DNA of 47,500 bases, taken from NCBI RefSeq assembly GCF_017916325.1, contig NC_090153.1, positions 655,001-702,500 on the forward strand, written 5' to 3'. Source of the stretch: Leishmania martiniquensis (taxonomy: Eukaryota > Euglenozoa > Kinetoplastea > Trypanosomatida > Trypanosomatidae). The position numbers and the translations under genes are program-made. Below the pieces are notes generated by a model. That model saw only the letters and a program-made list of their open reading frames with translations. It ran no database searches and was not told the DNA's origin. Numbering within the stretch: position 1 is the first letter of the stretch; each line of letters opens with the position of its first letter. This document shows, in pieces, positions 39,349-47,500 of this stretch.

Positions 39349-40603
39349 GAGAAGCCGAGGACGTCCACCGATTCATTCCTCCTTCCTACAAACGCTACGA
39401 TCGTCGCCGCGTCTGTCTTGACTACCCGCGGAGGTGCAACTGGCAGCGAGCAGAACATACCACCACACGACACCACGAATGCGGGTAGCCACCACTCCCA
39501 GCAGTACTCATCCCGACCACCACCACCGTATACGCTACCTACGCCTCCCCAGCAACCAGCTAAAGGCTGCTCGACGAAGGCCTTGTCTCAGCGTCGCTCT
39601 GCCACTCTTCCCGCATGCGTCGCTGTGCCAGATGCGCAACTCGATCCGGTGCAGCATGCTCTGTAAGCTCACCCTCCTCTTCTTCCCCACAGCTGTGCCG
39701 ACTTGTCTCGCCTCTGTCTCCCGTTTTCGTCCTTCAACACAACGCGGCAACTCTGCACGAAACACGGCCTCGAATGAAAGCATCTCTAGCAGCGCCCCTC
39801 CTCCTCCGCCCCAGCACGTTTCAACTGCACGAGACTCCACAGTGAACCTTTACGCAATACAGCACTCTACAGAAATTGACACAATCACTTCTTTGCTTCT
39901 CCTCCTTTTCGTTTGTGTTGCTTTGTTGCTCCTCTAAACGACAAACGCGCCGCCCTTTCCTCACCCGCGCGCAACTTCATTTCGTCGCACACCACGGTGC
40001 CATTGTCAGTCTAAGCACTTCTTCCTGCGCGAGATCCGGATCGAACTATCGTCACTTGCTGCGCTACGTAGCTTGAGTGCTACCGCAATTCGCGGTCGTT
40101 TCTCTGCGCTGCCAGTGCTGCTTTGAATCCTTCCGCACCACCATACATCGACATAGGTGCTAACACATACGCGTTTCTTTTCTTTTTTTCGTTTGCCGCC
40201 GAGGCCTCATATCTCCGTAACCGAACCACTGTCTCTACTGATTTGCTTCTCCCCTCCCTTTTACTATTATTAGCAGAGCGCTCCCACTACAACCGTCCTT
40301 CTCCTCCTGTCTCAACTCTTCGCCTCACTTTTTTGATTGCTCCAAACTATCTTTGGATCCGAAGCTTTCCCGCATATACTCCTTTCCGCCCTCTCTGGCC
40401 CTCGCCTTCTGTTGCTGCACCTCGTTAGCAATCCCTCTACGACGTCGCGCTTCCCCCTTCTCTCCCTGCGGTCGATTACCGCAGGTGTCGAGGGTACTCG
40501 TCTCTTTCTCTCTTGCTGCTGCCTCCTCCATCTCTGCCTCCTCCATCTCTGCCTGACGCCACTAGGCACGCATTCGCACGTAAACAGGTGACCTGCTTGA
40601 CCA
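39349..40603 (+). other. 1.25-kb spacer and leader of GSH1
   Basis: No gene is seen. The second half is extremely pyrimidine-rich (about 40160-40560) and includes a 15-bp unit repeated twice in tandem near 40525-40554 (CTGCCTCCTCCATCT). AG at 40564-40565 follows and is the best splice acceptor, 39 nt before the ATG; no ATG lies between. Confidence 0.5.
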
Positions 40604-42670
40604 ATGGGTCTCTTGACGACTGGGGGGGCCCCGATGCGGTGGGGCACAGAGGCCAACAACAAAGCCATTCCCCACGTCAGTGCCCACGGCATTCAGCAGT
40701 TCATCAACGTGTTCAAGAACAAAAAGGATCTGCATGGCATGCCATTTCTGTGGGGCGACGAGCTGGAGCACCAGCTGATCCACATCCACGACAACACGAT
40801 CACCCTCAGTGTTGAGGGAGGACCAGTGATGGAGAAGCTGAGGGCCCGCTCTGACAACTGCGCTGTGTGGAACCCCGAATACGGCAGCTTCATGGTCGAG
40901 AGCACCCCAGACCACCCATACAGCCTGTCAGTGGAGAGTCTCCATTCCGTGGAGGAGAGCATCACGAGGCGGTACCACATGCTCGACAAGGAGGCGCCGC
41001 CCGGCGTGGTCGGCACCACCTTTGTCACCTTCCCGCTGATGGGCCAGGGCGATTTTGCTGCCTGCGCTGATAAGGGCTCTCCTCACTCGCAGTCGCTTTT
41101 CGTACCGGATGCATGCATTAACCAAACCCACCCGCGATTCGCCAACCTGACGACCAACATTCGCCTGCGCCGCGGCCGCAAGGTTTGCATCTTGGTACCG
41201 CTGTACGTCGACAAGCTTACAATGGAGAAGACGGTGGACCCCTTGCTGAATATCGACCTCACTCCGCGCAACAAGGACATCCATTGTGCTGTGAAAGCAA
41301 GCGACATAGAACTGAAGAGCGAACCCGGCACGGAAGCGGCTGCGAACGCCGCGGCGCTCGTGCCCATCAGCCCTATCGATCCACGTGAGAACGACTACCC
41401 TGCCACCGAAACGATGAAGCACCTCTTTACCCCTGCCACGCTCTATTACTACGCACAGTACTTCACGGAAGAACAGCGCGAGCGTATGCAGGAGCGTTAC
41501 AACGCATGCCCCTGCCCCGTACTGTCGGTCAGCCACCCTTGCATCTACATGGATTGCATGGCCTTCGGGATGGGCGACAGCTCTCTCCAAGTCACGATGC
41601 AGCTGGACAACATACATGAGGCGCGTCACGTGTACGACCAGCTTGCCATCCTGTGCCCGGCGTTTCTCGCCCTGACGTCAGCCACACCGTTCCAGAAGGG
41701 TCTTCTCTGCGACTCCGATGTGCGCTGGCTGACGATTGCCGGCGCTGTTGACGACCGCCGCATGGAGGAGGTTTCGCGCATTCGCAAATCCCGCTACGAC
41801 TCCATTTCGGTCTTTATCAGCGACCGAACCGAAAACCTGGAGGAGTTCAACGATTCGAGGGTAGAGATTAACCTCTCATACTGCGAACTGCTGCAGGAGG
41901 CCGGCGTGGATGAGCGCTTGGCGAAGCACATTGCACATCTGTTTATTCGTGATCCGCTTGTCATGTATGACAAGATGATCGATATCGATGACACCACGCA
42001 CACGGAGCACTTTGAGAATATTCAGTCGACCAACTGGCAGACAGTCCGCTTCAAGCCTCCGCCCATGGACAGCAACATCGGGTGGCGCGTGGAGTTCCGC
42101 GTCATGGAGATTCAGCCGACGCCATTCGAGAACGCTGCCTTTGCAGTCTTTATTCCACTCCTGAGCAAGGCCATCATCAACTACAAGCCCAGCTTCTACA
42201 CAAGGATGTCCGTCGTTGACGAGAACATGGGCCGCGCACATCGCATCAACCCATGTGGAGAGCAGTACGTGATGCGCAAGAACATCTTTGCAGACAGGTG
42301 TACTGCTAGCGAGACCGAGACAGCGAAGATGAGTATTGACGAGATATTCAACGGCAGAGTGGGCGGCTTCTATGGACTCATTCCACTCGTGCGTCGCTAT
42401 CTTGACGACGAGGGAAAGCGCAGCCCTCTCATCGATTCCTACTTGAACTTCCTGTCAATGCGCGCCGCTGGCCGTATTCCTACAGCTGCTCAGTACATGC
42501 GCAAGTTTGTCAAGACCCATCCTGACTACAAGCAGGACTCGCGCCTAACCGGCACTATCGCACGCGACCTTGTGAGACGCATACATGGCCTAGCCATGAA
42601 TGTGATCCACGACGACGATTACCTTCCCATGAGCGCCTTCAAGGACGGGAAAGGGGAGGGCATTAAGTAG
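40604..42670 (+). CDS. GSH1: Gamma-glutamylcysteine synthetase (glutamate-cysteine ligase)
   Basis: The 688-aa enzyme joins glutamate and cysteine using ATP, the rate-limiting step of glutathione and hence of trypanothione synthesis. It matches the eukaryotic GCS family along its length: FLWGDELEHQL near the N-terminus (family WGDExE), YGSFMVESTPDHPYS, HPRFANLTTNIRLRRGRKV, YMDCMAFGMGDSSLQVTMQ, SRYDSISVFIS (here KSRYDSISVFIS) and IQSTNWQTVRFKPPP, which together carry the substrate- and magnesium-binding residues of the family. Length equals that of other Leishmania GSH1 proteins from memory (about 687 aa). gsh1 is amplified in arsenite-resistant Leishmania tarentolae and raises thiol levels; whether this locus does so is not shown here. 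Note that it lies inside the interval bracketed by the inverted element copies A and C. Confidence 0.97.
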   Translation: MGLLTTGGAPMRWGTEANNKAIPHVSAHGIQQFINVFKNKKDLHGMPFLWGDELEHQLIHIHDNTITLSVEGGPVMEKLRARSDNCAVWNPEYGSFMVESTPDHPYSLSVESLHSVEESITRRYHMLDKEAPPGVVGTTFVTFPLMGQGDFAACADKGSPHSQSLFVPDACINQTHPRFANLTTNIRLRRGRKVCILVPLYVDKLTMEKTVDPLLNIDLTPRNKDIHCAVKASDIELKSEPGTEAAANAAALVPISPIDPRENDYPATETMKHLFTPATLYYYAQYFTEEQRERMQERYNACPCPVLSVSHPCIYMDCMAFGMGDSSLQVTMQLDNIHEARHVYDQLAILCPAFLALTSATPFQKGLLCDSDVRWLTIAGAVDDRRMEEVSRIRKSRYDSISVFISDRTENLEEFNDSRVEINLSYCELLQEAGVDERLAKHIAHLFIRDPLVMYDKMIDIDDTTHTEHFENIQSTNWQTVRFKPPPMDSNIGWRVEFRVMEIQPTPFENAAFAVFIPLLSKAIINYKPSFYTRMSVVDENMGRAHRINPCGEQYVMRKNIFADRCTASETETAKMSIDEIFNGRVGGFYGLIPLVRRYLDDEGKRSPLIDSYLNFLSMRAAGRIPTAAQYMRKFVKTHPDYKQDSRLTGTIARDLVRRIHGLAMNVIHDDDYLPMSAFKDGKGEGIK

Positions 42671-43467
42671 CGTCTTTTTATATTGCTTCTTTACGAGAAC
42701 GGCAGTACAAAGAGCCGCACAGTGATCACTCTGTGCCGCCCGGCGCCTATCGGCTTATGCTGTTCGTACGCCACGCCGTTTTCCAGAGGAACGATTTCCC
42801 TACCTTCCACAAGAAAATATTCGACGAATACACAGTGTGGTGTATATCTCAATTTTTTCTTGCTTCTTTGCGGCGTGACCGAAGGGTGTCTGCCCGCAGA
42901 GATGCACAAAAACGCGGGGTGAACTGCGCTGGCCTGTGCACCTACCTATGTCGCTTGGTTCCTGGTAGACAGAGGCGTGCAGCTAAGCACATGCCATCTT
43001 GGTGTCTGACTGCCGCTCGAAAACAACACCCTCTACCACGTTCAGATAACATGCTTCTCTTTCGATCCTTCAAGTTCCTCCGCAGCGGCTAAGGGCGTGC
43101 GAAGTCACCACTGCGCAAGTTGGGTCTACAGCCAAAGAGGCAACAAAAGGTGAGACGGGCGCTGGCAGAAGTACATGGAGCACTGGTAAATCTCCGAGCT
43201 CCCAGACGGGATGTGAGGTAACCGCCTTGCGCATGTCTGCTGTTGTGGATGCTTGCTTTTCTTTTCCCTTTAAAATTTCTGTTTTGTTTCCTGCGGCACT
43301 TACCAATGCCCAAGTTTTTATTGCCCGTGCGTATGAGCATCCCCGTGGTCGCAGCCTTTCTTTCTTCCTCTATCTCGTGCTCCCTAAATGCATTTGACGG
43401 CTTTTATTTTGTTGCTTTCACTATTTTTTTTTCGTGCTTCCGGCCGATTCCGGGCGTTGACGGTGGC
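42671..43467 (+). other. 3' UTR/spacer after GSH1
   Basis: No gene is seen. T-rich patches at about 42851-42860 and 43422-43433. The stretch ends at the left edge of copy C, so copy C probably lies in the GSH1 3' UTR or just beyond its poly-A site. Confidence 0.45.
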
Positions 43468-45096
43468 CTCCGCGCGTGGCATCACCGGCGTCTCAGTGCC
43501 CACCCTCGTTGTGGTGTAAGCCACAGTTCCTGGAGAGCGCCCTGCCGTCTGGCTTTGGGCTATTTGATGTCGGCGGCCGCGCGTGCACATGTGCTGCGCA
43601 GGAGAGACACGCGGCGGCGATGGCGCGCAAAGGAGGCCGCAGTGAGCCCTGCCGACGATCCGACGACTGCCCTCATGCGCCCCGTGTGCCCTCTTTGCTC
43701 GATGTGCTGCGGTGATGCCGAGCGCGGCCCTGGGCCCCGACTGCGCCGTGTGCGGTGCCGCTGCGACGGAGCCTCAGCAACACCGAGCGGTGTTAGTTTT
43801 CCAGGCCTCTGAACGAGTCTTAGAGAGAACTCAGGCCCGTGCAAGAATTGCACTTCACCTTCCCCACACCCCACTTACACACCCGACCCACAGACACTCA
43901 CACGCACAGCGCTGTCAGGCACGCGGCCTCTACAGGTTTCTCGGCTTTCAGCCCAGCTACGGGGGCATCGAAAAGAAAACACACCGCTGTCGTCTCCCCC
44001 CCTCACACAATGAAGCACACGTAGGGAAGTGTAATGGCCCTTCTCCCCCCTTCCTGCTAAAAAGGATGAGACTCCAGCTGTGACGGCTGGGCTAATGAAT
44101 GTTGCGCCGCTCTACCTTGCTTGCGACTGACCTAGCAGCGCGGGAGGCTGTCGATAAGTTAGCAAGTACAGTTGCTCACAGCTCGCACGTTACGGGGGCG
44201 GGCGGCGAATGACGCCACAAGATATGGGCCACGGAAGCAGCCGACTTGACAAGGGCCCAGCCTGCTCTAGGCGATGAGCTCAATTTTGAATACTCAATGC
44301 GTGCCTGCGATAGCGATGCGTCAGCATGGCTCCGCGTCCGCGGGCCGAGGAGGTGCCGGCCGGCGCCCGACTGCCTCGTCCATAAGGACTGCACGGTCAT
44401 GGCGGTGCGTCAGCGACCACTCCGCGCGACGGAGCTCACAGCCCTTTTTGAGGACGGCGACGAGCCAGTGCCGCCAGTGGTGCCGGGCACCCGACCGCAC
44501 CCTCTCCACGAGGCGGACCGGACGCCGTGCCGCGCGGCCATGGCGAGACCGATCCGCAGAGGCGGCGCTGGCGCACGCGGCCGAGGGCGTGGCTTGACTC
44601 ACCGCAGCGGCCCCCGGCAGCGCTGCCCTAGCCCGTCAGGCCGCGCTCACACACCGGGCTCGGCGTTAACGCACACGCGATCAGGTGCAGGTCTTGACGG
44701 GGTGCCCTGCACACCGCCCGGGCGCCGCTCTCTCTCTCTCTGCCACGCGCTCGCCAAAGGGTCGCGACGAGGCGGCCGCCCTGCGCCCCTCAACGAAGCT
44801 CACTGCGAGAGCGTCGACGCCCTGCCGACACGCGGCACGGGAGCGCGGTGGAGAGCCTGCAGACCACGGCACGCGCTTGGAGCCCCTTTCCCACCCCTCC
44901 GTCCCCGCGCCGGACCCTGGAGGCGGCCCGCGTGGATGGTGGCACGCAGTCCGGCCGAGTCCGTCTGGCGCCGGTCGCGCAGCGCACATCCACAGCAGGA
45001 GCGGGTGAGGGGGTGGGGCAGAGGAGCCCGCGAGCTACGCATGGCGCAAGTCGACGGCCGGGGCCCCGTCGCTGAGCAGGAAAGGCTGGTGAGCTG
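43468..45096 (+). repeat. GC-rich dispersed element, copy C
   Basis: This 1,629-bp copy is the reverse-complement partner of copy A and lies in gene sense. It begins CTCCGCGCGTGG and ends GGTGAGCTG; outside these points its flanks differ from those of A. The longest sense frame starts at 44246 and runs out of the element to 45130. A 123-aa frame at 43712-44083 contains a DCAVCGA-type Cys pair but no complete zinc site. A C/T stretch at about 43995-44010 and several AGs could allow splicing of read-through transcripts. The family is not recognised; see copy A for alternatives. Confidence 0.8.
43779..44425 (+). repeat. 647-bp segment present in copies A and C, absent from copy B
   Basis: Aligning B to C places the join between 43778 and 44426, ambiguous by 2 nt (GC). 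The segment opens with a 16-nt perfect inverted repeat, AACACCGAGCGGTGTT (43779-43794; 7-bp arms, 2-nt centre). No matching structure is seen at its right end, and it has no GT-AG or AT-AC intron borders. It may be a nested insertion or the target of a deletion in B. Confidence 0.7.
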
Positions 45097-46286
45097 CCAA
45101 CTCTCATCATTTTGTGTGGGCCTTCTCTAAGGCATAGGTGCTGAAATGTCAGCGGAGCTGTGCAAAGTGGCTGACACGTGTTCTGTTTCCGTACTTGGTG
45201 TATATCCTTGCTATACAGGGAATATCTGTGGAAAGGGCGGTAGGGGAACGAGAGGCTGCTGATCTGCCTAGTGGCACTTAGGGAGAGGATAAGGGTTCGT
45301 GACAGTGAAGTTCCGGGTAGCCTTTTGTGATTGTTTCGGTGATGCGAAGAGTTTCACCTGTAGAAGGTAGCTGATGTTTGCGTCGTGATGCCCACCTGCC
45401 CAGGCGGTTGTATGCTGAGGGCGAGGTAGCTTCGTTGCTGAGAACAAGAGCGGTGTTTGAGAGAAAGAACGACTCGTGAATGTCTGCTTAGCTCCATGGC
45501 GGGTGTGCTCACGGCGGGGGATTTTTTTTTTGATTTGTAGATTGTGCGCCGTGCTTCTCGAAAGAGCTGCTGCAAAGGGTACCGGGCAGAACACAAGATA
45601 CACGGTCTCTGCTTGCAAAGGGTTGCATCGCTCGCGATTTAGACTTTGTCCATGGTGGCAGCGGCAGCGTTTCTCGGCCTGCAGTCGGGGGGCTGTATCT
45701 AAGAGATTGCTGGAACGAAGACACTCAGAGCGTTTCAGGATCTGTGTACCCAAGGGGCCTTGTGAGTACTGCAGAGCCCAAACTCCACCTGCATTCGTTG
45801 TGCACACTTGACGATCGACTCGTGTAGCGAAAGGAATCCCCGAAAATACAAAGAGGAATGCATACTTTTGAGAGCATGCGGACTATCCAGGCTCCTCGTC
45901 ATGGAGGCCGGAACACGGGTGAGCGTCTGCTTTTACAGAGCCGGCAAATGCTTCTGTGAAGAGGCGCTAGAATGAAAAAATTGTGCGAAACAAAAAAATG
46001 TCACAACAAAGGCATTGACGGTAATCCTAAGACAGAGCAGTTTATACACACGGCGTCTTGCTGCTGATGGTCTTCTCACTACCGTCGTTGTTCATCCCCT
46101 TACCGTTGCGCCACGTGCGGCCGGCAAACGATCAGCCCTTCCCCCCTCGCTCTACACATTTCTGTCTCCTTAAGGCTCTCCGCTTTCCGCTCAGCTGACC
46201 CCCTTCCCTCCAAAACGAAGAAATACTGGGCCGACATTCCTTGTTACGTCCGTCTCCCCTCCTCACAGGAACCTTTCAAGCAGGCG
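45097..46286 (+). other. 1.2-kb spacer and leader of the last gene
   Basis: No gene is supported on either strand. A T10 run lies at about 45523-45532. A pyrimidine tract at about 46140-46265 ends with CACAG, AG at 46267-46268, 18 nt before the ATG at 46287. Confidence 0.5.
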
Positions 46287-47500
46287 ATGCTACAGCCAGA
46301 GCGCAAGCACCTGCCACGCATACGAGGGGCGGTGACCCTTCGCAGAGGCAAGACCTATGCCACACCACAGGCCGCAGTAACCTATCGCACCTCCGAGCAG
46401 CGCTGCAACCTCTATACAAGCGCTGAGACGCTGGGCCACATCTATGCACCAAGACCGCTACTTCACACCACAGACGCTGCCACGGCCCAACACCCTCGCG
46501 CAGCTCATGTGCGCCGTCTTCACCGTGCTCCTGCCAGCTCTCCCGTGGCTACGGTAACGAAAAAGCAGTGCAACCCTCCGCACCACTTGATGCCTCTCCG
46601 ATCCTCCTTTCAGGCACCTACCGGCTACTACACGGATGCTCTCAACTTCTCAGGTGCCTTGGAGGAATCGCAGCGGGCGGCTATCAAATTCGAGGAGCGC
46701 CGCTGCTGGGTGCAGCTGCAGAAGCAGTACGGGAGCTCTGCGCGAAAGCTGATGCCGGTTTCTACGCAGTCACTTGTCTGCGAAGCGGAGTCGCCCAGCT
46801 ACGTCACGGCGGCTGATCCTGCCGATACGATCGCGTTGGCTTCCTATGCCTCTCCACCTTTGCCAGATAGCAGCATCGAGGATGTCAACCAACAATATCT
46901 TTCCCACAAGCACCTACGCGAGTTGAGGGAAGGAGTCTACCTTCTTGCTGGAGGCCACCTTAAAGCCACCCAAAACACAGCTCTTCTCCTCACAACACTG
47001 CGGCGACCCAACGTCGAACGTTATGTCATCCTCTGCGACTAAGGTGGTGACTCCCACTCTTTGCACAGCTGTACACGAGAATGGGCGAACACCATTGGCA
47101 GCACCATCGGCGCTCGACTCGCTACATGACAAGAAAGCGGCGCCCGCCAGCTCTGATACACCCTTCAATGATTGCTTGCGAGACACGGCGTGCGCCGTGG
47201 TGGATTCGTGCCCGCCTGTCACGCAGCTGAAAGCACGCGACTCCGTCAATCCACCATCACAGAGCTCGTCGGAGGCGGCACCCATTCGTGATGGAGGCAA
47301 CAGTATGGAGACAGAAGACTTTCCTCATCTCACTGCGCAACTAGAGCCTCCACGTAGAAGTGGCCCTACCGTAATGGAAACGATACACAACAGCAAGGAT
47401 GTCTCATTCACCAACACAGCGGAGCTGCGTGCATTACGAAGGGAACAGGCTGCCGCGCTGGTTAGGTCCACGTTTTCAGGAATCTTCACCGCCTTGCCCC
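46287..47500 (+). CDS. Unknown protein gene, probably frameshifted, cut by the window end
   Basis: A frame of 251 codons runs from ATG 46287 to a stop at 47040-47042. A second frame, shifted by +1, is open from 46927 to the end of the window (at least 190 codons) with an ATG at 47023. The second frame has balanced, Ser/Thr/Pro-rich but coding-like composition, and no pyrimidine-AG acceptor lies between the two. The simplest reading is one gene whose frame is broken between about 46926 and 47042, by mutation or sequencing error. Two separate genes overlapping by 20 nt would be odd in this genome type. The N-terminal part is basic, with a middle segment ALNFSGALEESQRAAIKFEE. No domain is recognised. 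The 3' end lies outside the window. Confidence 0.6.

Noticed and set aside
45268..45807. 179-codon frame on the - strand
   Set aside because: Opposite to the transcription unit, no codon character, no domain, lies in a spacer.

Overview
This window looks like part of a trypanosomatid chromosome, most probably Leishmania or a close relative. Every convincing gene is intronless and lies on the + strand, as in a polycistronic transcription unit. Genes are separated by 0.5-4 kb spacers rich in pyrimidine tracts followed by AG, which fits spliced-leader trans-splicing. Coding sequence is GC-rich with G/C-ending codons. The nonspecific nucleoside hydrolase and gamma-glutamylcysteine synthetase (GSH1) sit in one unit; from memory, both map to L. 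major chromosome 18. The species cannot be fixed from the sequence.

Layout. 1-12.2 kb: a block of four genes (divergent kinesin-like protein, SLC35B4/YEA4-type nucleotide-sugar transporter, BTB-like protein, EF-hand-like protein) lies between two identical 444-bp direct repeats that resemble SIDER2 retroposons (245-688 and 11760-12203). 12.8-16.5 kb: a membrane-anchored RING protein, a stretch that looks like a decayed gene, and the nucleoside hydrolase. 17.0-18.7 kb: copy A of a GC-rich dispersed element, inverted relative to the genes. 20.2-31.7 kb: a tail-anchored protein, a canonical kinesin, a NOC2-family ribosome-assembly factor, a GOT1-family Golgi protein and a Nudix-fold protein with an eroded catalytic box. 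32.9-33.8 kb: copy B of the element, internally deleted. 34.4-42.7 kb: an EF-hand-like protein, a 117-aa unknown, a TPR/J-domain co-chaperone and GSH1. 43.5-45.1 kb: copy C of the element. 46.3 kb to the end: an unknown gene that appears frameshifted and runs off the window.

The most unusual content is the dispersed element. Copies A and C are each 1,629 bp, collinear without gaps, in opposite orientation, about 24.8 kb apart, and differ by only one base that I noticed. Copy B is a 903-bp version that lacks 647 bp internally and about 96 bp at its 5' side. I recognise no reverse transcriptase, transposase or recombinase motif in it. Because A and C bracket the region containing GSH1, and the SIDER-like repeats bracket the first gene block, the locus carries both inverted and direct near-identical repeats, the two substrates known for gene amplification in Leishmania.

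The genes do not form one pathway; neighbours in such units are normally co-transcribed but functionally unrelated. Start codons were chosen as the first in-frame ATG after a plausible splice acceptor. Bacterial-type signals (ribosome binding sites, operators) are not expected and none were found. No tRNA, rRNA or CRISPR was found.
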